NCBI RefSeq assembly: GCF_000813325.1
Contig: NZ_BBQE01000001.1
Reading direction: 5' to 3' (one strand)
Source of the DNA: Sulfurospirillum cavolei
GTDB taxonomy: Bacteria > Campylobacterota > Campylobacteria > Campylobacterales > Sulfurospirillaceae
DNA length: 64,000 nucleotides
Part shown: positions 24,311-33,816 of the stretch, piece by piece
How the letters are laid out: every line of letters starts with the position of its first letter
How positions within the stretch are numbered: the first letter of the stretch is position 1
Notes under the pieces: generated by a model
Told to the model about the DNA's origin: nothing
The model's input: the letters and a program-made list of their open reading frames with translations, nothing else
Database searches by the model: none
Made by a program: the position numbers and the translations under genes

Positions 24311-24868
24311 TTAAAGGTTTTTTAATGCCTCGTCGGCGTATTTGATACCGAGTTCATACGCTTTTTTATTTTCGGGATGCACTTTTTCGGGTACTTTGGA
24401 AAGCATGACTTCGCGGACGAGATCGTGAGGAAGCACCTTCGTCATTTCAACGGTAATCGCCAAGGCAACGACGGACTGCGTAATGACGTTTCCGACCTCT
24501 TCTTTGGCTATCGTAATCAACGGTATTTCGATGATTTTCCATTTTTGACGATCTTCTTCGCTCGTTTTAACAAGGTTGGGTTCGACGACAATGAGCCCGC
24601 CCTCTTTAACGCCGTTTTTAAATTGATTGAAACTAACTTGCGCCGTAGCAATCATGAATTCGATTTCGCCTTCGTTGGCATACGGAAATAAAATTTCACT
24701 CTCATCCAACAAAATATCGACCTTCGTAGGCCCTCCGCGCACTTGAGAGGTATACGTCGACGCTTTAACGCCGTATCCGCCCTCTTTGATCTTCGCGACC
24801 GCCAAAATCTCTCCCGCTAAAATAACGCCTTGACCGCCGACGCCCACAAAACGTAATTGTCTTCTCAT
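24311..24868 (-). CDS. oorC: 2-oxoglutarate:acceptor oxidoreductase gamma subunit
   Basis: 185 aa, pyruvate/ketoisovalerate oxidoreductase catalytic (gamma) domain. Begins RRQLRFVGVGGQGVILAGEI with the GxGGQG motif, followed by SYTSQVRGGPTKVDILLDE, both hallmarks of this subunit. Part of the four-subunit OorDABC enzyme that converts 2-oxoglutarate to succinyl-CoA with ferredoxin or flavodoxin. Last gene of the operon. Confidence 0.95.
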   Translation of the reverse strand: MRRQLRFVGVGGQGVILAGEILAVAKIKEGGYGVKASTYTSQVRGGPTKVDILLDESEILFPYANEGEIEFMIATAQVSFNQFKNGVKEGGLIVVEPNLVKTSEEDRQKWKIIEIPLITIAKEEVGNVITQSVVALAITVEMTKVLPHDLVREVMLSKVPEKVHPENKKAYELGIKYADEALKNL

Positions 24869-24878
24869 TCAAGGCTCC

Positions 24879-25712
24879 TTATAGCGCTACGGTTGTTTTA
24901 TTTTGAGCGGCGTAAATGACTTTATCGTACGCTTCGCAATATTCGAGTTTGCCCTCTTCTTGCTTTAAAATGCCCGTCGGAAATTTACCTGCACGCTCTT
25001 CTTCGCTGAGAAGATCAAACTTGTTTTTACCGACGATGCGGCCTTCGATCCATGCAAGATTTAAGACGGCCTCGCCCATTTTGTTTTTTCGCCCCAAGTT
25101 AATATGGCAATTGGAAAAGACGTCGAAGAACGAATACCCTTTGTGCGAAAAGCCGGCGACGAACATTTTTTCCAATTTTTGAGGATCGAGTACGGATTCT
25201 CGGGCAACAAAGGTCGCTCCGGCGGCATCTGCTAGCTTTGCCGCATCAAAACTCGGATCGACGTTACCGTAGTTTGCCGTCGACGTCCACATACCCTGCG
25301 GTGTCGTCGGGCTTGTTTGCGAGTTGGTTAAACCGTAAATAAAGTTATTGATCAAAATATGGTTCAAATCGATATTTCTTCGGCAGCCGTGAATCGTATG
25401 GTTACCGCCGATGGCCAAACCGTCGCCGTCGCCCGTAACGACGATAACGTGTTTTTCGGGATTGGCAAGTTTAATGCCTGTTGCGTACGCGATAGCACGA
25501 CCGTGCGTCGTATGCACGGTATTGCAGTCGACATACGAACTAAAACGCCCGCTACAGCCGATTCCGGAGACGACGCACACATCGTCCATATTCCAACCCA
25601 TTTTATCGATAGCGCGAATGACGGATTTTAAAATAACACCGTCGCCGCAACCCCAACACCAAAGTGTGGGCATTTTATCTACCCGTAAATATTTATCGTA
25701 ATTAAACGCCAT
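24879..25712 (-). CDS. oorB: 2-oxoglutarate:acceptor oxidoreductase beta subunit (TPP-binding)
   Basis: 277 aa. TPP-binding features: LWCWGCGDGVILK near the N-terminus, VSGIGCSGRFSSYVDCNTVHTTHGRA, VVTGDGDGLAIGGNH (GDGD motif) and INNFIYGLTNSQTSPTTPQG. Carries the thiamine cofactor site together with the alpha subunit. The start overlaps the oorA stop by one base; ten bases separate it from oorC. Confidence 0.96.
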   Translation of the reverse strand: MAFNYDKYLRVDKMPTLWCWGCGDGVILKSVIRAIDKMGWNMDDVCVVSGIGCSGRFSSYVDCNTVHTTHGRAIAYATGIKLANPEKHVIVVTGDGDGLAIGGNHTIHGCRRNIDLNHILINNFIYGLTNSQTSPTTPQGMWTSTANYGNVDPSFDAAKLADAAGATFVARESVLDPQKLEKMFVAGFSHKGYSFFDVFSNCHINLGRKNKMGEAVLNLAWIEGRIVGKNKFDLLSEEERAGKFPTGILKQEEGKLEYCEAYDKVIYAAQNKTTVAL

Positions 25713-26845
25713 TAGAACATCTCCTTCACTTTTGCAACCATCTCCAAAGGAGCGATCGGACGACCGTTTGCTTTGTGCAGGGTCGCAAAGTCGTTTCGCT
25801 TCATAACGCGCTCGATTTCTTCGAGGTATTGTCCCATATTGAGCTCGGTTACCATAATTTTTGAAAAACGCTTACCGATTTCTTGCAATTTTGCTACCGG
25901 ACTCGGCCAAAGCGTAATCGGTCTAAAAAGTCCCGCTTTGATGCCATCGTTTCGAAGTTTCATCACCGCCTCTTTTGCACCGCGGCTGATACTACCGTAA
26001 GCGATAATACAGACTTCGGCGTCTTCGAGCATAAACTCTTCGTATCGTACCAGATCATCGGCTTTGGTTTTGATTTTATTGGTTAAACGTTCGATATTGT
26101 ATTCGCACATTTCGCCGTCTTCGGTCGGGAATCCTTTGTCTCCGTGATGCAATCCCGTAACATGGTAATGATACCCTTTAAAAAAAGGATTGAGTACGGC
26201 AGGTTCGGCGGGTGCGGCGGCATACGGTTTATATTCCGCAGGATCGCCCGTAAATTCGGCGCGTTTGATCACGCTTTTTTCGACGTCCGCCAAATCGGGG
26301 AGGATCGCTTTACCGTGCATATGACCTAAGGTTTCGTCCAAAAGAACAAAGACGGGCGTCATATACTTTTCGGCGATGTTAAACGCGCGTATCGTTTCGG
26401 TATAGGCCTCTTCCAAACTTCCCGGACATAAAGCAATCGATGCGTAATCGCCGTGTGTAGGATACTTTGCTTGCCCGATGTCGGCTTGCGAAACGCGTGT
26501 CGGAAGACCCGTTGAAGGACCGCCGCGCATAACGTTGACGATGACCAAAGGGATCTCCGCGATAAAACTATAACCGATTTGCTCCGCTTTGAGGGAGATT
26601 CCAGGTCCCGAAGACGCCGTCATCGCTTTCGTTCCGCTCATGGAAGCGCCTAACGCGACGCAAATACCGCCGATTTCATCTTCCATTTGGATAAATTTAC
26701 CCCCGACTCTGGGTAAAAGTTTGCTCAAATCTTCCGCAATTTCGCTTGAAGGCGTAATAGGATAGCCTCCGAAAAATTTACATCCGCATTCAACCGCCGC
26801 TTTTGCTACCAGTGCATTTCCGCTTGAAATTACTTCTCTTGCCAT
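25712..26845 (-). CDS. oorA: 2-oxoglutarate:acceptor oxidoreductase alpha subunit
   Basis: 377 aa with the pyruvate:ferredoxin oxidoreductase domain I text GCKFFGGYPITPSSEIAE, IQMEDEIGGICVALGASMSG and SSGPGISLKAEQIGYS, and a C-terminal domain II (ACIIAYGSISRGAKEAV-like). Binds 2-oxoglutarate together with OorB. AGGAAG precedes the ATG, nine bases after oorD. Same position in the order as in C. jejuni. Confidence 0.96.
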   Translation of the reverse strand: MAREVISSGNALVAKAAVECGCKFFGGYPITPSSEIAEDLSKLLPRVGGKFIQMEDEIGGICVALGASMSGTKAMTASSGPGISLKAEQIGYSFIAEIPLVIVNVMRGGPSTGLPTRVSQADIGQAKYPTHGDYASIALCPGSLEEAYTETIRAFNIAEKYMTPVFVLLDETLGHMHGKAILPDLADVEKSVIKRAEFTGDPAEYKPYAAAPAEPAVLNPFFKGYHYHVTGLHHGDKGFPTEDGEMCEYNIERLTNKIKTKADDLVRYEEFMLEDAEVCIIAYGSISRGAKEAVMKLRNDGIKAGLFRPITLWPSPVAKLQEIGKRFSKIMVTELNMGQYLEEIERVMKRNDFATLHKANGRPIAPLEMVAKVKEMF

Positions 26846-26854
26846 CTTGCTTCC

Positions 26855-27172
26855 TTATGCACCAAGTTTTCTAAATTTATTTTTTTTGACCGCTTCGGCG
26901 CGCTCTTTGGCGGTTTCCGAAAGCTTCGCAAATTTAAATTCGCTTTTATCGGCGACGTAAATCGCAAAATCGGGACAATGTAATTCGCAATCCCTACATC
27001 CGATACAGGCTTCGGGTTCTACGACTTCTATCATCGAACCTAAGGTCGAATTGGGTGCTTGTACCATCGCTAAAACACCGGCCGGACACAGACTAACACA
27101 AATATCGCATGCTTTACACCTTGAGACGTTGACCCATACGGGCGTATTGCTCGGTGCAGTGATTAAACCCAT
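26855..27172 (-). CDS. oorD: 2-oxoglutarate:acceptor oxidoreductase delta subunit (2x[4Fe-4S] ferredoxin)
   Basis: 105 aa with two cluster motifs, CKACDICVSLCPAGV and CIGCRDCELHCPDFAI, and a short basic tail (KKNKFRKLGA). It passes electrons from the TPP site to an external acceptor. Starts the oor part of the operon, 96 bases after sucD with an AGGAG-like box (AAAGGAGAACG). Confidence 0.94.
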   Translation of the reverse strand: MGLITAPSNTPVWVNVSRCKACDICVSLCPAGVLAMVQAPNSTLGSMIEVVEPEACIGCRDCELHCPDFAIYVADKSEFKFAKLSETAKERAEAVKKNKFRKLGA

Positions 27173-27268
27173 CCTATCGTTCTCCTTTACTTAACATAAT
27201 GCTTGTTTCAAAAAAAGAGGAGACGGTTGCGATAAGACGACGACCGTACCTCATGGACGAAAATTTTA

Positions 27269-28138
27269 TCATTTCAACACTTCGGCTATCTTTTTACCGA
27301 TTTCCGCCGGAGATTTCACGACATGTACGCCTGCTTTCTCCAACGCTTCCATCTTTTCGGCCGCCGTTCCGGAACTTCCGCTCACGATTGCACCGGCATG
27401 TCCCATGCGTTTTCCTTTAGGTGCGCTTTGTCCGGCGATAAAAGCGACGACGGGTTTGGAAATATGCTCTTTGATAAAAGCCGCGGCTTGAATTTCAAGA
27501 TCTCCGCCGATTTCGCCGATTAAGACGATCGCTTTTGTTTCGGGATCGGACTCAAACATCGCCAATAGCTGTTTGTACGATAGTCCGATAATCGGATCTC
27601 CGCCGATACCGACTGCCGTCGTAATACCGTACCCTTCGTTGCAGACTTGATTGGCTCCTTCATAGGTTAACGTTCCGGATTTACTGATCAACCCGACGCA
27701 GCCTTTTTTAAAAATGGCTCCGGGCATAATGCCGATTTTACACTCTTGCGCAGTAATAATTCCGGGACAGTTAGGCCCGATCGTCTTCATGCCTTTTTTG
27801 ACGGCATATGCCTTAACGCGTTGCATATCGCGAATCGGAGAGCCTTCGGTAATAATCACGGCCAATTCGATACCCGCGTCGGCGGCTTCCATGACGGCAT
27901 CGGCGACAAAGGCAGGCGGTACGAATACCATGCTGACCGTTGCACCCGTAGCGCGAACGGCTTCGGAGACGGTATTGAAAACGGGTTTGCCTAAATGCTC
28001 GCTTCCCCCTTTCCCCGGAGTGACGCCTCCGACGATTTTCGTACCGTAGGCAAGGCATTGTTCCGCATGAAAACTACCCTCTTTCCCTGTAAAACCCTGT
28101 ACGATAACTTTCGTGTTTTTATCGATTAAAATACTCAT
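27269..28138 (-). CDS. sucD: Succinate--CoA ligase alpha subunit
   Basis: 289 aa. CoA-binding N-terminal domain (VIVQGFTGKEGSFHAEQCLAYG), the ligase domain and the phosphohistidine loop GHAGAIVSGSSGTA near residue 245. Converts succinyl-CoA, ADP and Pi to succinate, CoA and ATP with SucC. Overlaps sucC by four bases. Confidence 0.97.
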   Translation of the reverse strand: MSILIDKNTKVIVQGFTGKEGSFHAEQCLAYGTKIVGGVTPGKGGSEHLGKPVFNTVSEAVRATGATVSMVFVPPAFVADAVMEAADAGIELAVIITEGSPIRDMQRVKAYAVKKGMKTIGPNCPGIITAQECKIGIMPGAIFKKGCVGLISKSGTLTYEGANQVCNEGYGITTAVGIGGDPIIGLSYKQLLAMFESDPETKAIVLIGEIGGDLEIQAAAFIKEHISKPVVAFIAGQSAPKGKRMGHAGAIVSGSSGTAAEKMEALEKAGVHVVKSPAEIGKKIAEVLK

Positions 28139-29310
28139 GCGATCTCTCCTTTAGCGGCGGCAACGGCTTTCATCGCGCCTTCTAGAAGATCCGTCGCACT
28201 AATAATATTGGGTATATGGGCATTTTTAAGAATTTCGGCGGCCTCTTTGGCATTGGTTCCGTCCAAACGGACGATCACGGGGACGTGGACGTCAATGAGT
28301 TTCGTTGCTTCCAAAATACCGTTTGCAATACGGTCGCAACGTACGATACCGCCGAAAATATTGACGAAAATCGATTTGACGTTGGGGTCTTTGAGAATAA
28401 TTTCAAATCCTTTGGCTACGGTTGTGGCATTGGCTCCGCCGCCGACGTCTAAAAAGTTTGCGGGGAATCCGCCGACGTAATGAATCGTATCCATCGTTCC
28501 CATCGCAAGTCCGGCGCCGTTAACCATACACCCGACGTTGCCGTCGAGCTTGACGTAGCTTAACCCAAATTCGGATGCTTCGCGTTCAATAGGGTTTTCT
28601 TCGCTTAAATCGCGCATCGCTTCGATTTCGGGATGGCGAAACAGCGCATTGTCGTCAAAACTCATTTTTCCGTCCAACGCAACGAACGTACCGCTTTTGG
28701 TTTTAACCAGAGGATTGATTTCGATGAGTTCGGCATCGTTTTCCATGTAGACTTTATACAGTGATGCGGCAAAGGCACTAAAAGAAGCTATGGCTTCTTT
28801 TTCCAACCCGAGTCCGTAAGCAAGTTCGCGTCCGTGAAACGGCTGGAATCCGATAAACGGATCGACGGCGACTTTGATAATTTTTTCGGGAGATTCGGCG
28901 GCAACTTTTTCAATTTCCATACCGCCTTCACGCGATGCCATAATCACGGGCATTTCACGAGCGCGATCAAGAACGATCCCGAGATAAAGTTCGTCGGCGA
29001 TAGCCACACCTTCTTCGATATACACTTTATGAACCACTTTACCCGCAGGTCCCGTTTGGTGCGTTACGAGCGTCATTCCCAAAATTTCATTTGCGAGCGT
29101 TTTAACCTCTTCAAGACTGCGCGCCAATTTAACGCCACCGCCTAAACCTCGACCGCCCGCGTGGATTTGTGCTTTGACGACCCACAGCGTGCCGCCTAGT
29201 TTTTGTGCATTAGCAACCGCCTCGTCTGTCGTACAGGCAACATGTCCGTTTGGAGTAGGAACATTGTATCGTTTAAAAATCTCTTTCGCTTGATACTCGT
29301 GAATATTCAT
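28135..29310 (-). CDS. sucC: Succinate--CoA ligase beta subunit
   Basis: 391 aa, normal length. N-terminal ATP-grasp domain (MNIHEYQAKEIFKRYNVPTP, AQIHAGGRGLGGGVK) and C-terminal CoA-ligase domain (VNGAGLAMGTMDTIHYVGG, NIFGGIVRCDRIANGI). A GGAGG box lies before the ATG. The 130-base gap upstream of it may contain a promoter, but the -10/-35 boxes are not clear. Confidence 0.97.
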   Translation of the reverse strand: MNIHEYQAKEIFKRYNVPTPNGHVACTTDEAVANAQKLGGTLWVVKAQIHAGGRGLGGGVKLARSLEEVKTLANEILGMTLVTHQTGPAGKVVHKVYIEEGVAIADELYLGIVLDRAREMPVIMASREGGMEIEKVAAESPEKIIKVAVDPFIGFQPFHGRELAYGLGLEKEAIASFSAFAASLYKVYMENDAELIEINPLVKTKSGTFVALDGKMSFDDNALFRHPEIEAMRDLSEENPIEREASEFGLSYVKLDGNVGCMVNGAGLAMGTMDTIHYVGGFPANFLDVGGGANATTVAKGFEIILKDPNVKSIFVNIFGGIVRCDRIANGILEATKLIDVHVPVIVRLDGTNAKEAAEILKNAHIPNIISATDLLEGAMKAVAAAKGEIA

Positions 29311-29440
29311 AAAACCTCCATTTTGCTTTCATTTTTTCGTTTCTTGGGTATGACTCTAATGTGAATCTAACACCTTAGTCAATTAAAATATCAACTATAT
29401 CTTTTTTTTGCTACAGATTTAAGTTTAGCTTATCCGTAGA

Positions 29441-30397
29441 CTACAGGGTTTTTGTGAAAAAATTACTCTTATGGAGCGTTTGAATCAAGCTATCAACGGA
29501 AGCAACGCTTTTGGCGAATTGACTTTTTTCATCGGCGTTTAACGGTAATTCGAGAACTTTTTCCATACCGTTGGCACCGAGTACGACGGGCACGCCGTTC
29601 ACCGTATCGTTGTATCCGTATTCTCCCTCCAATAAAACGGCACACGGAAAAATGGCACGCGAATCGTTTAAAATCGCTTCGATCATTTTAACCGTAGAGT
29701 TGGCTGGAGCGTAATATGCGGACGTTCCCATATATTCGACGATTTCTGCGCCGCCGTAACGTGTTTGCGTAATAATTTCGTCAATCTCTTCTGCCGTTAA
29801 AAGATCGGTTAGCGCAACACCGTTGACCGAAGAGTAACGCGGAAGAGGAACCATATCGTCTCCGTGTCCACCCATGACGCTGGCGGTAACTTGCCCGTAA
29901 CCGAATCCGAGTTTTTGGGAGATAAACGTTTCCATTCGGGAACTGTCCAAAATGCCTGCCATACCGAGAACTTGATTGCGCGGGTATTCGCCGACTTTGA
30001 GTGCCGTATAGACCATCGCATCCAAAGGATTTGAGACCATGATAACGACGGCTTGAGGTGCGTATTCGCGTACTTTTTCGATAATTTCACGCGTAATAGC
30101 GGCGTTAATCATCAAAAGATCGTCTCGACTCATACCCGGTTTGCGTGGACTTCCCGCCGTAACGACGACGATATTGCTGCCGACGATGGCGTCGTATTCG
30201 GCGGAACTGTAGATTTGCGTGTAACTGCCTTCCGGACTGGTTGCTTGTAAAATATCGATCGCTTTACCTTGCGCCATATCGTTGTCGCGGTCGATCATCA
30301 CGATTTCACGACAATATTTTCGCATCGCAAGCCAATAACAAACGGTAGCACCGACATTTCCCGTGCCGATAATGGAAACTTTTTTACTGTGTGACAA
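29441..30397 (-). CDS. mdh: Malate dehydrogenase, LDH-like type
   Basis: 318 aa. Glycine-rich NAD site VSIIGTGNVGATVCYWL (about 7-23), MVSNPLDAMVYTAL, catalytic histidine region VMGGHGDDMVPLPRYSSVNG. The first substrate arginine appears in VVVTAGSPRKPGMSRDDLL. Interconverts malate and oxaloacetate; members of this phylum may use it in either direction. Lies 39 bases after icd and before sucC in one probable operon. Confidence 0.95.
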   Translation of the reverse strand: MSHSKKVSIIGTGNVGATVCYWLAMRKYCREIVMIDRDNDMAQGKAIDILQATSPEGSYTQIYSSAEYDAIVGSNIVVVTAGSPRKPGMSRDDLLMINAAITREIIEKVREYAPQAVVIMVSNPLDAMVYTALKVGEYPRNQVLGMAGILDSSRMETFISQKLGFGYGQVTASVMGGHGDDMVPLPRYSSVNGVALTDLLTAEEIDEIITQTRYGGAEIVEYMGTSAYYAPANSTVKMIEAILNDSRAIFPCAVLLEGEYGYNDTVNGVPVVLGANGMEKVLELPLNADEKSQFAKSVASVDSLIQTLHKSNFFTKTL

Positions 30398-30436
30398 ACG
30401 CTATCCTTCTAAAGTGTTGTAAACAATGAAAACGTC

Positions 30437-32674
30437 TTACGCATTGAGCGTTTCAAGTGCGCGATTCAACGTGGCACTCGGACGCATAGCGGCATTGGTT
30501 TTGTCAAAATCGGGTAAATAATAGCCGCCCATATCTACGGTTTTTCCTTGAACCGCATTAAGCTCGCGAACGATGAGCTCCGCGTTTTGCGCAAGCGTTT
30601 GCGCTAACGGTTGAAACGTTTTTGAAAGCGACATGTCAATCGTTTGTGCCGCCAAGGCTTCCGCCCAATACAAGGTCAAATAAAAATGGCTTCCGCGATT
30701 GTCTAGTTCGCCTACTTTGGAAGAAGGCGATTTGTTGTTATCTAAAAATTTTCCGGTTGCCGCATCGAGCGTTTGTGCTAAAAGAGCCGCTTTGGGATTG
30801 TCGGTAACATGGCTTAAATGTTCCAAAGACGCCGTGAGTGCCATAAATTCGCCTAAAGAGTCCCAACGCAAGTGGTTTTCTTCGACAAATTGTTGCACGT
30901 GCTTAGGAGCCGATCCTCCCGCACCCGTTTCAAACAAACCGCCGCCGTTCATCAACGGAACGATGGAAAGCATCTTAGCCGAAGTGCCCACCTCTAAAAT
31001 CGGAAACAAATCGGTTAAATAATCGCGCAACACGTTCCCCGTTACCGCAATCGTGTCTAGACCTTTGACAATACGCTCCAAAGAGGTACGGATGGCTTGC
31101 TCGGGCGACATAATGTGAATATCGAGTCCGGTTAAATCGTACTCTTTAAGGTACTTTTCGACTTTTTGAATCATTAAAGCATCATGAGCGCGCTCTGAGT
31201 CAAGCCAAAAAATTGCCGGTGTTTGGCTTAATCGCGCACGGTTGATCGCCAGTTTGACCCAATCGCGAATCGGAGCGTCTTTGGCTTGACAACCGCGGTA
31301 AATATCGCCTTTTTCGACCGCATGTTCGAGGTAGATTTGACCGCTTTTTGTATCGACAACGCGTACGACGCCTTCGGTTTGACACACAAAGGTTTTATCG
31401 TGAGAGCCGTATTCTTCGGCTTTTTGCGCCATTAAGCCCACATTAGGAACCGATCCCATCGTTCGCGGATCGAGCGCACCGTTTTGTTTACAAAACGCGA
31501 TCGTCTCTTCATAAATGCGTGCGTAGCAACGATCGGGGATTAAAGCTTTGGTCTCATGGAGCTTTCCGTCTTTGCCCCACATTTTGCCCGATTCTCGGAT
31601 ACAAGCGGGCATTGAAGCGTCGATAATGACGTCGCTCGGAACGTGAAGATTCGTAATACCTTTGTCGGAGTTCACCATCGCAATTTCAGGTCGTTTGGCA
31701 TAGCACGCTTGAATATCGGCTTCGATAGCGGCTTTTTGCGCTTCGGGTAAAGAGGCTAATTTGACGTACAAATCGCCCAAACCGTTGTTTGGATTAACGC
31801 CCAGTTCGTGAAAAAGAGCGGCATGTTTTTCAAAAACGTCTTTAAAAAACGTACGCAAAGCGTATCCGAACATAACGGGATCGCTGATTTTCATCATCGT
31901 CGCTTTTAAATGTAAAGAAAGCAGAAGATTGTTTGCTTTGGCATCGTTCATTTGCGCTTCGTAAAAAGCGGAGAGTTTTTTGGCACTCATAAACGTAGCG
32001 TCGAAAATCTCGTCTTTTTGCAGAGGCAAACTCTCTTTTAAGACGCTAATGCTTCCGTCTAATGCGACCAATTCGATGCGTACGGTCGTCGCTTCTTGCA
32101 TCATCACAGATTTTTCGTTACCGTAAAAATCTCCTTCATGCATATAAGCCACTTCGGCGCGAGACTCCTTGGTCCATTCACCCATACGATGCGGATGTTT
32201 GCGTGCATACTCTTTGACGCATAAAGGAGCGCGTCTATCGGAATTTCCCTCGCGTAATACGGGATTGACCGCACTGCCTAAGACTTTAGCGTAGCGCGCT
32301 TTGATCTCTTTTTCGTTTTCGTCGGTCGGATTTTCGGGATAAGAAGGAATCTTAAACCCTTTGTCCTGAAGCTCTTTGATCGCACCGAGAAGTTGCGGAA
32401 GCGATGCGCTGATATTGGGTAACTTAATAATATTGGCTTCGGGTTTAGCGGCAAGTTCTCCTAAATAGCTCAAATCGTCGTTTCGCTTTTGCGTTTCGTC
32501 CAGTCCTTCCGGAAAATTTGCCAAGATACGTCCCGCAAGCGAAATATCTCTGGTTTCGACGTCGATATCCGCCGTTTTGGCAAAGGCTTTCACGATCGGA
32601 AGAAACGAATACGTCGCTAACGCCGGTGCTTCATCGACAATCGTATAAATAATTTTGCTTTGAGTGTGAGCCAT
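30437..32674 (-). CDS. icd: NADP-dependent isocitrate dehydrogenase, monomeric type
   Basis: 745 aa, the size of the monomeric IDH class rather than the about 400-aa dimeric enzyme. Typical text includes SKIIYTIVDEAPALATYSFLP at the start region, EGNSDRRAPLCVKEYARKHPHRMG, DASMPACIRESGKMW, and NGGGLFETGAGGSAPKHVQQ. Oxidises isocitrate to 2-oxoglutarate and makes NADPH, feeding the Oor enzyme in the same gene block. First gene of the cluster. Confidence 0.97.
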   Translation of the reverse strand: MAHTQSKIIYTIVDEAPALATYSFLPIVKAFAKTADIDVETRDISLAGRILANFPEGLDETQKRNDDLSYLGELAAKPEANIIKLPNISASLPQLLGAIKELQDKGFKIPSYPENPTDENEKEIKARYAKVLGSAVNPVLREGNSDRRAPLCVKEYARKHPHRMGEWTKESRAEVAYMHEGDFYGNEKSVMMQEATTVRIELVALDGSISVLKESLPLQKDEIFDATFMSAKKLSAFYEAQMNDAKANNLLLSLHLKATMMKISDPVMFGYALRTFFKDVFEKHAALFHELGVNPNNGLGDLYVKLASLPEAQKAAIEADIQACYAKRPEIAMVNSDKGITNLHVPSDVIIDASMPACIRESGKMWGKDGKLHETKALIPDRCYARIYEETIAFCKQNGALDPRTMGSVPNVGLMAQKAEEYGSHDKTFVCQTEGVVRVVDTKSGQIYLEHAVEKGDIYRGCQAKDAPIRDWVKLAINRARLSQTPAIFWLDSERAHDALMIQKVEKYLKEYDLTGLDIHIMSPEQAIRTSLERIVKGLDTIAVTGNVLRDYLTDLFPILEVGTSAKMLSIVPLMNGGGLFETGAGGSAPKHVQQFVEENHLRWDSLGEFMALTASLEHLSHVTDNPKAALLAQTLDAATGKFLDNNKSPSSKVGELDNRGSHFYLTLYWAEALAAQTIDMSLSKTFQPLAQTLAQNAELIVRELNAVQGKTVDMGGYYLPDFDKTNAAMRPSATLNRALETLNA

Positions 32675-32874
32675 TTAGGTACCCCTTTAAAACTAATTTT
32701 CGCTAATGCTATCACGTTATTAATTAAATTTATATCACTAGAGTTTTGCAAAAACTCTAAACACGTCTTAAAAGCAAAGCTTTCAAGACTACGCTAACGC
32801 TGAGTTCTCCTCGGCGGAGTGCCCACGCAACCCTTGGTGCTTTTACTTTTTGCAAAATGCGTTTTGCAAAAACT
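32675..32874. other. Intergenic stretch with repeated TTTTGCAAAA palindromes
   Basis: About 200 bases between icd and mltG. It contains a hairpin TAGAGTTTT-GCA-AAAACTCTA (32739-32759) and two more TTTTGCAAAA cores at 32848 and 32862, just beyond the mltG stop. It probably acts as mltG transcript end plus the icd promoter; no clear coding sequence is seen. Confidence 0.5.
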
Positions 32875-33816
32875 TTACTCTTTTTTTATATTTTCCAAAT
32901 GCGTCTCATAATTTTGGGAAAAAGTATGCGTTCCGTTTTTATTTTTGACGAAATAGAGATAATTCGTCTGTTTTGGAAAAATAGCGGCAAAAATCGCTTC
33001 TTTGCTGACGCTGCAAATCGGTTGAGGCGGCAAACCTTTGTACATGTAAGTATTGTAAGGCGACGTATCTTCTCGGATACGTTGCGGCGTGATTTTCGTA
33101 TGCGAGAATTGTCCGTAGTTGAGCGATCCGTCCATTTGGAGCTTCATATCTTTTTTCAATCGATTGTAGATGACGGACGAGACGAAAGGCATCTCTTCGT
33201 TGTTGGCGGCTTCTTTTTGGATAATCGACGCGATGATAATAAATTTGAGCCATTTTTGCTCGTTAAATTCGCCGAAGATTTTTTCAAAAACGTCTTTATG
33301 GTAACGTTTGGCATGTGCGAACAAAAAGTGGATCAACTGCGCTTCTTTAATGCCGACGGGAATGTAATAGGTCTCCGGAACAATAAAACCGTCCGCATAA
33401 GGCGTGGCTTTGGCATATTCTTGTTGCAACGTTTCGTACGAGAGGTTAAACTCCAATGCCAATTGCGCCAATAAGAACTCTTTCGTTTCGCCCGGAATAT
33501 ACGTAATAATTTTCAAAGGGGCTTTGGAATGGCTGAGTTTGTACAGAAAATCGCCGCGCGTTAAAACGCTCTCTTGGATACTTACCCAACCGGCTTGCGG
33601 CTTGCCGATCAAATCCAAAAGGTATTTATCGACGCGTGCGTGCAAATCAAAGTTTTTATCAACCATATATGTTATAATTTGCCCAATCGAGCCCTGCGGG
33701 ACAAATGCTACCGACGTAGAACTCATAGGTCTTGATAAGTGAAATAAAAGTGCATATATGATTATTAACGCGACGTCGCATACCATTAAAAAAATTTGGA
33801 TTCTTTTTTTATTCAT
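32875..33816 (-). CDS. mltG: Endolytic murein transglycosylase MltG
   Basis: 313 aa from the ATG at 33816, preceded by AAAAGAGAACG; a start at 33867 adds 17 basic residues and is less likely. One N-terminal membrane helix (about 13-30), then the YceG domain with IIASIIQKEA (catalytic glutamate) and LQMDGSLNYG, and GLPPQPICSVSKEAI-AA near the end. Cuts nascent glycan strands in the periplasm and so sets chain length. Its 5' end overlaps the divergent AsmA-like gene by 59 bases. Confidence 0.93.
   Translation of the reverse strand: MNKKRIQIFLMVCDVALIIIYALLFHLSRPMSSTSVAFVPQGSIGQIITYMVDKNFDLHARVDKYLLDLIGKPQAGWVSIQESVLTRGDFLYKLSHSKAPLKIITYIPGETKEFLLAQLALEFNLSYETLQQEYAKATPYADGFIVPETYYIPVGIKEAQLIHFLFAHAKRYHKDVFEKIFGEFNEQKWLKFIIIASIIQKEAANNEEMPFVSSVIYNRLKKDMKLQMDGSLNYGQFSHTKITPQRIREDTSPYNTYMYKGLPPQPICSVSKEAIFAAIFPKQTNYLYFVKNKNGTHTFSQNYETHLENIKKE
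33673..33678 (+). promoter_or_regulatory. Candidate -10 box for the AsmA-like gene
   Basis: TATAAT inside the 5' part of mltG on the opposite strand, 80 bases upstream of the ATG at 33758. Confidence 0.4.
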
